The position numbers were made by a program, and so were the translations under genes. The notes beneath the pieces are model-generated. The model was given only the letters and a program-made list of their open reading frames with translations, was not told the origin of the DNA and did no database searches. From CAZUCE01 sp964619265 (GTDB lineage: Bacteria > Planctomycetota > UBA1135 > GCA-002686595): a stretch of 23,767 nucleotides of DNA. This document shows, piece after piece, positions 1 through 8,131 of this stretch (within the stretch, counting starts at the first letter, position 1; each line of letters starts with the position of its first letter). The DNA lies in assembly GCA_964619265.1 (NCBI GenBank), contig CAZUCE010000054.1:1-23767 (forward strand), in the 5' to 3' direction.

Positions 1-44
1 GTCCTGCTACCCCCGGCCCTCGAATCCCCCCGCCCTCCAGCTCC

Positions 45-1688
45 ATGCGTATCGAATTCACTCTCGCAGCCCTAGCCCTCTTTTCAGGCCTCGCGCAGGC
101 CCAGGTGAGCCTGGGAGCGACCCCAGACGCTCTCTCCATCGTGGAAGGCGGGACCCAGAGTTTTGACCTCCAGGCCGGTCCGGCCAACGGGGGAGCGACC
201 TACCTGTTGCTCGGCAGCGCTTCTGGCACGGCGCCGGGCGTCTTGCTCGGCGGGGTGACGATTCCGCTCAACCCGGATGCCTACCTCGACTTTTCCCTGA
301 CCCAGGCGAATGGACCGGTGTTCGGGAACACCATCGGCCTGCTGGACGCAGCCGGCTCCGCGCAAGCTAGCTTCACCCTGCCGTCCGGCGTGAATCCGCA
401 GCTCGCCGGACTCGAGTTGAACCACGCCTTCGTGGTGTTCGACGGTGGCGTCTTGATCGACGCGAGCAACGCGGCATCGCTCGACCTGGTCGACGAGATC
501 TTTGAGGTGACCTTGCCCAGCGATGGTTCAACCGTGATTTCTCCCAGCCTCGATATCGCAGGCGTCGTCGGCGACGGGCTATCGGGGACGCCGGGCCTTT
601 CGGTGACGGTGAACGGGACTCCGGCGCAGATCACCAGCGGATCCGGCGGTGCGAGCGACACCTTCCTCCTGGCCAACTTCGAATTGGGCAGCGGAACAAC
701 CACGTTGCTGGTGGAAGTCACCAACACAGCGGGAGCCACGGAATCGGAGAGTTTGACCGTGACTCTCCAGACGCTCGCTACCCGCAACGTTGTCTCGAAC
801 GAAAGCCACGCCTTCGCCTCGCGAGGGGGAGCCGGTTTTGTGATCGTCGATCTGGAGACGCGTGTGGCCGAGCCGTTCCCAGCTCCGACGGGCAGCGCGA
901 GCGTCGACGATCTGAGCCTCGATGGTGACCTGCTGTTCGTCCTTGACGCGGTGGGAGCGGGACGGCTGACGGTGCTCGACGTATCTGACCTTGCGAGCCC
1001 TGTCGTCCTGGACGGTCCGCGTCCGGTCCAGGTCGGGCCCTTTACGGGCGTGTCGGCCCGGTCCGGACGTGTGGTGGTCTCGGGTGGTACGTCCTTGCTC
1101 CAGGTCTTTTCCTACAACGCGGCCGGCGTCTTGGGGAGCGCCATGAGCACGGTCGATTTGGGCGTCGGTCAACCGGATGTGCTGGTCTCGAGCGACGGCG
1201 AACGTGCCTACGTTTCAACGGACTTCGGCTTCCCTTTTCCGATGGGGCAGTCCTTTGGAATTACGACCCTTGGGTTGTTGGATCCGCCGACCCAGCCGCA
1301 GACCTTGGCCCGAACGGGTCTGGCCGGCGCCGGCTTTACAGCCGGCGGCGTCGGACCGGCTAATTTCGCGATCGAGTCGGCCGAGCTGAGCCCGACTCAG
1401 ATCGTGACGGCCCACGGCGGCGGCCTGTCGCTCCTGAATGCTGCGAACGGAGCCTTGCTCGGAACCTCCGGGCTCGGATTCGCGGCCGTGAACGTCGATG
1501 CGATCGGCGACACCGCTTTTGTGGTGGGCGGTATTCGCTTGCGCGCCGTCGACTTCTCTTCGGGGGTACCTGCGCTGGGAGCGACCCAGATTTTCCCCGG
1601 CGGTGGCTCGTTTACGGGCATAGCCGCGAGCCCCGAGTTCCTGTCGATCGCGGCGGGAAACGGAGGCCTGCGCATCTTGCGTCGCTAG
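45..1688 (+). CDS. Secreted protein with planctomycete-type N-terminal domain and LVIVD-like beta-propeller
   Basis: The 547-residue product starts with a clear Sec signal peptide (hydrophobic core at residues 6-17, probable cleavage after AQA at 18-20). Residues about 21-150 form a beta-rich domain containing LLLGSASGTAPG and LDAAGSAQASFTLPSG; from memory this type of domain recurs in exported planctomycete proteins. Residues about 155-245 look like an Ig-like domain (PSDGSTV, VTVNGTP, LTVTLQTL). The remaining 300 residues contain repeated strands such as GAGFVIVDLETR and GRLTVLDVSDLASPVVL, the pattern of LVIVD-type beta-propeller repeats. It therefore probably acts outside the cytoplasmic membrane as a binding or structural protein; no catalytic motif is visible. 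The ATG at 45 directly follows the signal peptide's expected N-terminus and is preceded by CTCC rather than a Shine-Dalgarno. The signal peptide is certain enough; the propeller assignment is inference and the ligand is unknown. Confidence 0.85.
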   Translation: MRIEFTLAALALFSGLAQAQVSLGATPDALSIVEGGTQSFDLQAGPANGGATYLLLGSASGTAPGVLLGGVTIPLNPDAYLDFSLTQANGPVFGNTIGLLDAAGSAQASFTLPSGVNPQLAGLELNHAFVVFDGGVLIDASNAASLDLVDEIFEVTLPSDGSTVISPSLDIAGVVGDGLSGTPGLSVTVNGTPAQITSGSGGASDTFLLANFELGSGTTTLLVEVTNTAGATESESLTVTLQTLATRNVVSNESHAFASRGGAGFVIVDLETRVAEPFPAPTGSASVDDLSLDGDLLFVLDAVGAGRLTVLDVSDLASPVVLDGPRPVQVGPFTGVSARSGRVVVSGGTSLLQVFSYNAAGVLGSAMSTVDLGVGQPDVLVSSDGERAYVSTDFGFPFPMGQSFGITTLGLLDPPTQPQTLARTGLAGAGFTAGGVGPANFAIESAELSPTQIVTAHGGGLSLLNAANGALLGTSGLGFAAVNVDAIGDTAFVVGGIRLRAVDFSSGVPALGATQIFPGGGSFTGIAASPEFLSIAAGNGGLRILRR

Positions 1689-1700
1689 AAGGACCGGCGG

Positions 1701-1730
1701 AAGGCTTGGGAGGCGGTGCTCCAGCCTTTT
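1701..1730 (+). terminator. Hairpin terminator after the secreted propeller gene
   Basis: Thirteen bases after the stop codon, AAGGCT (1701-1706) pairs with AGCCTT (1723-1728). An inner GGAG/CTCC stem (1709-1712 with 1719-1722) closes a six-base loop, with a two-base bulge on the left arm. The right arm runs into a short T tract (1727-1730). This fits a modest intrinsic terminator separating this gene from the next. The T tract is short, so efficiency is uncertain. Confidence 0.5.
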
Positions 1731-1777
1731 GGATAGCATGCACAGGTTGAGGAATCCTTGACCTGACCCACCGCCGA

Positions 1778-3256
1778 ATGGTTGCTCGCTCTTCCTTGAA
1801 CAAATCAAATGGGGCTGCGCTCGTCGCCGCCCTTTTGGCTGCTGTTCTGGGAGTCCGGTGGCTGAGTGCTCCGGTCGAAGAGGCTCAAGAACCGGCCGCC
1901 GCGCGGGAGGCGGCGGGCGGCACGCAAAAGCATCAAGCTCCGGCCGAGCTCGGAGAACCCGTGGGGGACTCGTCAGGCGCGGGCCGTGTGGTCGCGCCCT
2001 TTGAGTTGGCGGAGGAGAGCGCCAGCGAAAACCATGGAGTCCAGGCAGAGTCGTCCGTGGCTGCCGAGCCAGAGGCCACGACTAGCGAGGGGGTGACGCT
2101 GCGCGCCAGGGTGCTTTCCGGCGGAGAACCTGTTCGCGACCGGAAGCTCGAGTTGAAGTTGTTTTGCCTAGGCCATCGGCCGGGGGAGGCCACGACGGGA
2201 ACTACCCAGCAGGTGGAAGGCCGGCGGTGGGTGTTCACCTCGGCTGTGTCCACATCCGAGGGCGAGGGGCGCATTCAGTGGGGGATCGATCCGGTCGCGA
2301 GGCCTGATTTCCTTCACGCGATTCGGGTGACCGAACTTAGCCAGGGCGCGATGGGTTGGTCCGAGGAGGATCATGTTCCCCTCCCGGGCTCTTCGATCGA
2401 TCTCGGAACGATCGAAATCGGCGAGCTTCGAGAGCGCTATCCGATTCCGCTGATCACGGGCGTGGTTCGCAATGAACTCGATCAACCGGTACCGGAGGCT
2501 TTGGGCTGGGCCACTCCCGAATTCAACGATGAGGTGGTTGAGAACGAAAATCGGCGCCAACACCCGAGAGACGCCTGGGACGCTCAAGTTACCATCGCAG
2601 CAGACGGTTCGTTTGCCGTGTATGGAGATCGGAACGTACTAGGCGTATTCCTTACGATCGACGCTCCGAAATATCACGGTTTCAACGAGTGGATCGAACC
2701 TCCTGAATTCGGCTACGTCGCGCGCCTGTCCAAGAAGATCATCTGGCGCGGTCAATTGATCGTTCCAGAGGAGGGCCCCAAGATCGAATCGTATGGGGTT
2801 TGGCTCATGGAGGGAGGATCGGGGACGGGTGTGCTGGTTCATCCAGATGGCCATTTCGAGGCCATCGGAAGGTCGTCGAGTGCCGAACTCAGCGTGACGT
2901 TTCCAAACATCGGCGCCGTACTACACCGGGAAGCCACCGACGTGACGAGAATCGACCTCTCGGCGGACTCGACGGAGCTGACGGTCCACGAGATCGATTT
3001 GCGCGGGCGTATCCGGATCCTCGACATGGAATTCGTCACCGCGGCAGGTACGGCAACTTCCGACACACGAGTGCAAATCGGATTTCCAGAGGGAGCGGCT
3101 ATGTGGCCAAGACATCAGTTCGATTTGGACGAGCAGGGGCATCTCCAACTGGTCGTCCCTTTGGATCTCGAGTGGCTCGAACTGAGACCCAAAAACGGCG
3201 ATCGCATGCGACATCCGCTCGGTTCCCTGCCGTACACGATCCTCTGGCCCCAATAG
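1778..3256 (+). CDS. Membrane-anchored or exported hypothetical protein
   Basis: I do not recognise a family for this 492-residue protein. Residues about 11-28 are hydrophobic after a short basic stretch (KSNGAALVAALLAAVLGVRW) and read as an uncleaved signal anchor or signal peptide. They are followed by an acidic, Ala/Glu-rich low-complexity linker (about 31-105). The rest is predicted beta-rich and contains segments resembling carboxypeptidase-regulatory-type folds: residues 107-130 (LRARVLSGGEPVRDRKLEL) and about 227-245 (ITGVVRNELDQPVPEAL). Such domains are common in planctomycete surface proteins. No catalytic motif is visible. Base composition looks less GC-rich than in the neighbours, especially in the middle (about 2580-2960), by eye only. 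It follows the propeller gene after 89 bp with a hairpin between them, so it may have its own promoter. It converges with the MFS gene, leaving 28 bp between the stops. Confidence 0.75.
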   Translation: MVARSSLNKSNGAALVAALLAAVLGVRWLSAPVEEAQEPAAAREAAGGTQKHQAPAELGEPVGDSSGAGRVVAPFELAEESASENHGVQAESSVAAEPEATTSEGVTLRARVLSGGEPVRDRKLELKLFCLGHRPGEATTGTTQQVEGRRWVFTSAVSTSEGEGRIQWGIDPVARPDFLHAIRVTELSQGAMGWSEEDHVPLPGSSIDLGTIEIGELRERYPIPLITGVVRNELDQPVPEALGWATPEFNDEVVENENRRQHPRDAWDAQVTIAADGSFAVYGDRNVLGVFLTIDAPKYHGFNEWIEPPEFGYVARLSKKIIWRGQLIVPEEGPKIESYGVWLMEGGSGTGVLVHPDGHFEAIGRSSSAELSVTFPNIGAVLHREATDVTRIDLSADSTELTVHEIDLRGRIRILDMEFVTAAGTATSDTRVQIGFPEGAAMWPRHQFDLDEQGHLQLVVPLDLEWLELRPKNGDRMRHPLGSLPYTILWPQ

Positions 3257-3284
3257 GCGGCGGGCGAAGTCTGGACGCAGGCCG

Positions 3285-4544
3285 TTATCTAGCGGGGCTT
3301 GTGACGTTTGCTTTTGGAGCCCGAAGCCGGAAGGCTGCCCAGGCGAATGGAAAGGCGACCGCAGAAGTGAACAAAAGCGCGGAGCCAAAATCCTGCGACG
3401 GGACAGCGGCCAAGCCGCTTAAGACAAACGGACCCGCAGCCGAGCCGGCCACGGCCAGCGTTCCCGAGGCCCCGCGAATGGCTCCGTGATGCGCTCGACC
3501 GAAAAATCGCGCCAGGGTGGGAGCATAAACCGCCGTCCCGAGACCACTTCCCGCGCCCAAAAGAGCCATGCCAAGATGGGCGGCCCAGGGTTCAGAAGTC
3601 AGCCCGGCGGCTAGCCCGCCACTGCCTACCAGCAACATGCCGCACCCCAGCACCGGTCCGGCCGCGTACCGATCGACGAGCGCACCGCCGGCAAGGGTGA
3701 GCGCCGCGCCGGAGACCGCGTACGGAACGAAGGTCGCCGCCGCTGCCACTTCGTCCATGCCGCGCGGCCGAAGAATGGCCTGGAGGTGAAAGTGAACCGC
3801 GGTGATGAACGCCGCGTTGAACGTCGCGCATCCCACTAGGGTCCAAAAAGCCGGAGTGCGCCGGGCTTCGGCGAGGGAGTGACCCTTTGGAGCCCGAAGC
3901 CTCGCGCCGGGGGCTTTCTCCTGGGCGCCCTCGTCCGGCGCCGGTGTCGGATCGGGATCGAGCAGCCCATAGGCCGCGAAGACAGCCAAAGCGCCGGCGC
4001 AAACGGGCAGGATCCACGCGGCCTGACGCCAGCCTCCTTGGGCGATGGTGGCCACCGCGATCAGGGGAGCGGTCGCCACGGCGAGCGACAGAGTTGCGCC
4101 CCGGAGTCCCTCCACCGATCCGAGCCGTGCGTCGAAGCGTAGGGCGAGAGCGTGGCTGGAAGCGAGCGACAAGATGCCCTGGCCCGTGAAGCGCAGGAGG
4201 AAGAACGCGCCGGTCAGGGTGACGATCCCCCGCACGTTTGAAAACAGGACCCCGGCCAGAGCCAGTCCAAGGCCCGCGAGCGCGATCATTCGCCGGGGTC
4301 CGATCCGGTCGGCGGCTTTGCCGGCATGCGTGAGGCACGCGGCGCTCAACAAAGTTCCCACGAGATACGAACCGGATAGCTGCTGTGCGCTCAAGTCGAG
4401 CCCGGCCTTGGCGGAATCGGGCGAAGCCCCGAGAGCATCGGTGAATCCGGACAAGACGAACGTTTGGCCCGGGGAGGTGGCGTACACCGCGAGCAATGCT
4501 CCCAGTACGGCGGCGCGGCTCGGGCTCGATCGCGATGGCTTCAT
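3285..4544 (-). CDS. Major facilitator superfamily (MFS) transporter
   Basis: The 419-residue product has about twelve hydrophobic helices in two halves joined by a charged loop (about residues 199-222, rich in P, D, E and K). The cytoplasmic loop after helix 2 carries the MFS motif A signature (GKAADRIGPRRM, about residues 74-85), and a weaker repeat (GGALVDRYAAGPV) occupies the equivalent place in the second half. It is therefore a proton-coupled or facilitative carrier in the cytoplasmic membrane; the substrate cannot be read from sequence. The peptide RLRAPK occurs both in the central loop and at the extreme C-terminus, encoded by an identical 16-bp stretch. The gene lies 211 bp downstream of the glycan cassette on the same strand and may have its own promoter. 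The ATG at 4544 gives a typical short N-terminus before helix 1. Confidence 0.92.
   Translation of the reverse strand: MKPSRSSPSRAAVLGALLAVYATSPGQTFVLSGFTDALGASPDSAKAGLDLSAQQLSGSYLVGTLLSAACLTHAGKAADRIGPRRMIALAGLGLALAGVLFSNVRGIVTLTGAFFLLRFTGQGILSLASSHALALRFDARLGSVEGLRGATLSLAVATAPLIAVATIAQGGWRQAAWILPVCAGALAVFAAYGLLDPDPTPAPDEGAQEKAPGARLRAPKGHSLAEARRTPAFWTLVGCATFNAAFITAVHFHLQAILRPRGMDEVAAAATFVPYAVSGAALTLAGGALVDRYAAGPVLGCGMLLVGSGGLAAGLTSEPWAAHLGMALLGAGSGLGTAVYAPTLARFFGRAHHGAIRGASGTLAVAGSAAGPFVLSGLAAVPSQDFGSALLFTSAVAFPFAWAAFRLRAPKANVTSPAR
3313..3328. repeat. 16-bp direct repeat, copy 1 (MFS C-terminal tail)
   Basis: The 16 bases TTTGGAGCCCGAAGCC here recur exactly at 3886-3901. Both copies are inside the MFS gene and in the same reading frame, encoding most of RLRAPK: here in the tail after the last helix, there in the central loop. 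Confidence 0.8.
3886..3901. repeat. 16-bp direct repeat, copy 2 (MFS central loop)
   Basis: Identical to 3313-3328 and in the same frame. The repeated peptide follows the sixth helix here and the twelfth helix in copy 1, so it marks equivalent positions of the two MFS halves. Confidence 0.8.
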
Positions 4545-4755
4545 GCCTGCTGAGAATACGGACGGCCGAGGGGGATCGACACTCCAGCCGTTTCAGAATC
4601 CAAAGCGGGCCGAGCCTTCTCCCTTGAGCCATTTGGACTGGAGGAGACTGCTGAACGGAGCCGTCGTTCCTTCTGTGGTAGGGGCCGCTGCCCAGATCGT
4701 GCGAAACTCGAGCTCGCCTCGGGGTGGACGGCTGGATTCGCTTGGAACGGAGCGC
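4545..4755. other. Intergenic region between DUF2142-like gene and MFS gene
   Basis: This 211-bp gap separates two minus-strand genes. It should hold the end of the glycan-cassette transcript and any MFS promoter. The only structure I see is an imperfect pairing of CCGTTTCAG (4588-4596) with CTGAACGG (4651-4658), too distant and too weak to call a terminator. No convincing -35/-10 pair, Shine-Dalgarno or small gene was found. Confidence 0.5.
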
Positions 4756-6462
4756 CTACTCCGGGTCCGGTTCACTCAAAGCGAGCTTCCAAGGTGACTC
4801 GAGTGCCGTGTTGGCGTGGATCCCGCGCGATCGATCGGGCAAGACACGGATTTTCCAGCGCAGGGGTCCGTAGCCGTCACGGGTGGGGAGCAACTGGCTT
4901 GGAAGGAGGTACGAACCAGATTCCGCGGTGCCGGCGATCAGCCCGCGGTGCTCGAGGGTTCCGGCCACGAAGTGCGCTTCGGGCAGCTCCAAATGCAAGC
5001 TGACCGGTTGGCCATCCAGCCCTTGGCTGGTCCACGTGACGCTGGCTCCGGGTTGCTCTAATCGAGCGGGCAAATTCGCGCGACTGGAGCGTAGGCCCGC
5101 GGTCAAGGAGGAAGCGTAGGGCCCGACCTGGTCGGGGTCGAACGACCATTGGGGCCGCGCGTAGAGGTGAGCGGCGCCGAGGCCAATGGAGGCGGCGATC
5201 AAAGGGAGCGCGAGGCGCGAGAGCTTGGGCAGGCGGGTTCGTACTCCTTCGAAGCCGAGCGCGACAAAGATCGCGAGCGCGGGAAGAGCCGGCAGCAGGT
5301 AGCGACCTTGGGCCTGGCGAAAGACCAGATTGAAGCGCACGTAAATGGCGACGCAGCCGAGGGTGGCGAGGGCCAGTAGGATCAGGTTTTTGCTGTCCAA
5401 CTGACCGCGGCGGCGGGCGGGCAGGAAGGCGCCAATCAGGGCGAGGGCGAGCAGGGTGAGGAACGTCGCGGGGATCCAAATGGGGATCGGCGCGCCGGCC
5501 GCGTGCAGGTCGTTGGCTCCCAGGCGCATCATCAAAGTGCGAACCGTTTGCCCGGGGAAGACGTCCCTGAAGTAGGTGCCGAGATAGCCCTCGGGGATCC
5601 GGCTCGCTTCAAACGCGGCGGCGTGCGCGGCGGAGCCGAGCGGTTCCCCGTACAGCTCCAAGTTGCGTGCGACGAACGGGCCCAGGGAAGCTGCCGCGAG
5701 GGCCATGGCGATCGCCGCTTGGCCGAGGCTGATTCGACGCAGAAGCAGCGCACCGAGGACGACGCCGGGGAGGAACAGCGCGGTGAGTTTGGTCGCTAGG
5801 GCGGCTGCCAGGAAGACCCCGAGGGTCAGGCCGCGGAACAGTCCCGGCCGTGGGGGCGAAGTCATGACCACCAAAGCCGCGAGGATCCAGGTGACCGCGA
5901 GGTTGCCGTTGTCGAGGACGCCGTGGCTGTAGGTCCAAGTTGGCACGGCGGCCAGCAGGAGGACCGCGCTGTTGGCGGCGGCGGGAATTCCCGGTGCAGC
6001 GCGCCGCGCCAGAACATAGGTGAGGATCAGGCTCAGGGCGCCGAACAGGACCGAACTCGAGCGCAGCAGGTGGAAGCGCCGGACCTCGGCGGAGCGGATC
6101 GTGGATTCGTCGTGCCCATGCGCCCAGCGCAAAGTGAAGGGATACCCGGCTGGATCGGTCGCACGCTCGCGGGAGATCGGAGTGGGCCGCAAACCATCGG
6201 CGGCCAGTAGCCGGACCATTCCGCCAAGCGCTGCGTAGTACAGCGGAGGATGGTGCGCGAGCGCGGATTCGGACCAAACGGGTCGATTCAGCGCGCCGCT
6301 GGTGCCGGGGATGACGGCTCGGGGCGCGCCGTCGGCCATGCGCTGAATCAGATCCGTGTGGGCGAACTCGTCGGGTGCCTCGAAGACCGGTGTGATCCGC
6401 GACCAGGTCAGGCTGACGATCAGCTGGATGATCAGGCCGGTCACAAGGCCGGCATGCTTCAC
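4756..6462 (-). CDS. DUF2142 / GT-C-like polytopic membrane glycosyltransferase
   Basis: The 568-residue protein has about ten or more hydrophobic helices. After helix 1 comes FEAPDEFAHTD (about residues 28-37), with acidic D31/E32 and H35. This is the first-periplasmic-loop signature of the DUF2142 family and related GT-C enzymes, in which the acidic residues serve catalysis or metal binding. A second loop signature, HHPPLYYAALGG (about 68-79), is also typical. A soluble, mostly polar C-terminus (about 440-568) probably lies outside the membrane. By family it likely transfers a sugar from a polyprenyl-phosphate donor to an envelope acceptor; the acceptor is unknown. The GTG at 6462 overlaps the TGA of the methyltransferase (GTGA), so translation is probably coupled. 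It is the last gene of the GT2-methyltransferase-DUF2142 unit. The membrane fold is firm; transferase activity is inferred. Confidence 0.85.
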   Translation of the reverse strand: MKHAGLVTGLIIQLIVSLTWSRITPVFEAPDEFAHTDLIQRMADGAPRAVIPGTSGALNRPVWSESALAHHPPLYYAALGGMVRLLAADGLRPTPISRERATDPAGYPFTLRWAHGHDESTIRSAEVRRFHLLRSSSVLFGALSLILTYVLARRAAPGIPAAANSAVLLLAAVPTWTYSHGVLDNGNLAVTWILAALVVMTSPPRPGLFRGLTLGVFLAAALATKLTALFLPGVVLGALLLRRISLGQAAIAMALAAASLGPFVARNLELYGEPLGSAAHAAAFEASRIPEGYLGTYFRDVFPGQTVRTLMMRLGANDLHAAGAPIPIWIPATFLTLLALALIGAFLPARRRGQLDSKNLILLALATLGCVAIYVRFNLVFRQAQGRYLLPALPALAIFVALGFEGVRTRLPKLSRLALPLIAASIGLGAAHLYARPQWSFDPDQVGPYASSLTAGLRSSRANLPARLEQPGASVTWTSQGLDGQPVSLHLELPEAHFVAGTLEHRGLIAGTAESGSYLLPSQLLPTRDGYGPLRWKIRVLPDRSRGIHANTALESPWKLALSEPDPE

Positions 6463-7205
6463 GCGCGTTCCTCCGGCCGTGCCAAGCCGATGAGCGATAC
6501 GCCGAAGGGCAGGTCGCGGTCCGGCAGGATGCGGCGTTCGATGGCGAAGGAGCGATAGAGCACCTCATCGAGCCCGAAGGGGAGCTGGACGGCGAGATCC
6601 GAGCCGCCCTCTTTGGTTTTGGAAAGAAACGGGCGCATGGCGAGGCGCACGGCAGCGATCGGCGGGAACAGCAGCGTGTTGAAATACGACATTCGTTCCA
6701 GCACGAAGCCGGCGGAGAGCAGGTGCGATGCGAGGTCGGACCGGCGATACCTGCGGCGGTGCTCGGCGAGCACGTCCTGGCGGCCCCACATCCAAGGATG
6801 GGCGGGAACGCTGAAGAACAGGGCCCCGCCGGGCGCGAGCACGCGGCGGATTTCGACCAGCGCGGCCAGGTCATCGTCCAAGTGCTCGAGGACGTCGAGC
6901 GCACAGACCAGATCGCAGGAATCGCTTTGAAACGGAAGGCGCTCGGCATTGCCCTGCACCGGTGAGCCGTGGGGCCCAAGCTCGGACAAGCGCTCGAGAG
7001 AAAACCGGGAGAGATCCAGGTTGATCAGCGACCCGAGGGGCTCGAGCACTTCCAAGTTGACGCCCGAGCCAGGGCCGAGATCGAGCACGCGCGGGTCTTG
7101 AGGAAGCTGCACCCGTTCGTTCAGGAATTCTCGGAAGATCGCGCGCCGCGCGCGGAACCACCAGTGATCGCGCTCCTGGTGCTCTTCGTGAACGACGGCT
7201 TTCAC
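6459..7205 (-). CDS. Class I SAM-dependent methyltransferase
   Basis: The product has 248 residues from the GTG at 7205. I chose that start because it overlaps the TGA of the glycosyltransferase in GTGA, and because the next residues (KAVVHEEHQERDHWWFRARR) match the usual N-terminus of this family. A longer frame to 7292 exists but has a low-complexity Pro/Arg extension inside the upstream gene. Motif I is VLDLGPGSGVN (about 40-50), followed by an acidic residue after strand 2 (NLDLSRFSLERL) and the post-motif segment CDLVCALDVLEHLDDD. This is a UbiE/Ubie-11-like Rossmann methyltransferase using S-adenosylmethionine. Placed between a GT2 enzyme and a GT-C-like protein, it probably methylates a sugar or lipid carrier in the same envelope pathway, but the substrate is not visible. 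Confidence 0.9.
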   Translation of the reverse strand: MKAVVHEEHQERDHWWFRARRAIFREFLNERVQLPQDPRVLDLGPGSGVNLEVLEPLGSLINLDLSRFSLERLSELGPHGSPVQGNAERLPFQSDSCDLVCALDVLEHLDDDLAALVEIRRVLAPGGALFFSVPAHPWMWGRQDVLAEHRRRYRRSDLASHLLSAGFVLERMSYFNTLLFPPIAAVRLAMRPFLSKTKEGGSDLAVQLPFGLDEVLYRSFAIERRILPDRDLPFGVSLIGLARPEERA

Positions 7206-8029
7206 GGGGTGCGCGGCGGGGCTTGGGCTGGCGCGAGGGAACTGGTAGGTGCGGTGTCGGGCGCCTGGGGTCCGAATCGGATGCGCCACCACATCTTGGC
7301 AACGGTCAGCAGCGTCCGCGGAATATGACTGGCACGAACCGTGGTCCTACCGGCCATGCGAGGGTAGTGACGCACGCCGACTTCGTGGATCTTGGCTTTG
7401 AGCCGCGCGGTGCGCGCGACCATTTCGGTGTCGACGAAAAAATCCGTGGAGTCGATGCGCATGCGCGCGAACAGGTCACGGCGCAGGAGCTTGAACGCGC
7501 AGTCCACGTCGCGTAGGCGGACTCCGAACAGGACACGGACCAGTCGGTTGTAGGTCCACGACAGAACGCAGCGCAGGACCGAATCGTAGCGGTAGACCCG
7601 AAACCCAAAGACGGCATCCGCGCCGGTGCGCTCGATCTCGTCCACGAAGGTGCCCACTTCGCGGATGTCGAACTGGCTGTCGGCGTCGGTGTAAAACAGG
7701 AGCTCGCCACCGGCCCTGCGAAAGCCGCTGACGATCGCAGCGCCGTAGCCGCGGTTCACCGGGTGGTGGAGAGCGACCATTTCGGGGTGTGCCTGTGCGA
7801 GCGCGTCGATCAGCTCGGGCGTGGAATCCTTGGAGCCATCGTCGACCAGAATCAACTCGAAGTTCTCGAAGCGCTCGACCAGGAAGGCGTGGGCGTCGCG
7901 AGCCGACTTTTCGATGCACTCCTGCTCGTCATAGGCCGGTAAGACCACGCTGATCCGCGGCACGGTTGCGCCGGGACCCTTGGCCGGGTCGGGCGCTTCG
8001 CGCCCAGTTTCTCGCTGGTTGGATTCCAC
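7202..8029 (-). CDS. Family 2 glycosyltransferase (polyprenyl-phosphate sugar synthase type)
   Basis: The 275-residue product begins with a GTG and a polar 24-residue leader, then a GT-A fold: ISVVLPAYDEQECIEKS (about 26-42), LILVDDGSKDST (about 59-70), NRGYGAAIVSGFRRA (about 92-106) and the metal-binding DxD in TDADSQFD (114-121). The later segment YNRLVRVLFGVRLRDVDCAFKL-like (about 160-182) is characteristic of DPM1/dolichyl-phosphate-mannose-synthase-type enzymes. It would transfer a nucleotide-sugar residue to a polyprenyl phosphate at the cytoplasmic face. There is no C-terminal membrane domain. Its product would be a natural donor for the DUF2142/GT-C-like protein encoded two genes later. 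It heads a three-gene cassette whose members overlap by 4 bases each, and it is divergent from the APC permease. Confidence 0.92.
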   Translation of the reverse strand: MESNQRETGREAPDPAKGPGATVPRISVVLPAYDEQECIEKSARDAHAFLVERFENFELILVDDGSKDSTPELIDALAQAHPEMVALHHPVNRGYGAAIVSGFRRAGGELLFYTDADSQFDIREVGTFVDEIERTGADAVFGFRVYRYDSVLRCVLSWTYNRLVRVLFGVRLRDVDCAFKLLRRDLFARMRIDSTDFFVDTEMVARTARLKAKIHEVGVRHYPRMAGRTTVRASHIPRTLLTVAKMWWRIRFGPQAPDTAPTSSLAPAQAPPRTP

Positions 8030-8131
8030 GTTTAGGCTGGGAGGGGCGCCCGAAGTCTACCTCTCGCGGTGGTCCGGGGACGGGTTCCGGCCTCGAGTCG
8101 CTACGCTCTAGGGAACCGTGGAGCTGCGCCT

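Noticed and set aside
4593..4775. Possible 60-residue gene in the gap before the MFS gene
   Set aside because: GTG start inside the preceding gene, no ribosome site, composition without any family or signal feature.
5609..6979. 456-codon minus-strand frame across the methyltransferase and DUF2142-like genes
   Set aside because: Reads the two real genes out of frame; translation is Arg/Pro/Ser-rich without motifs.
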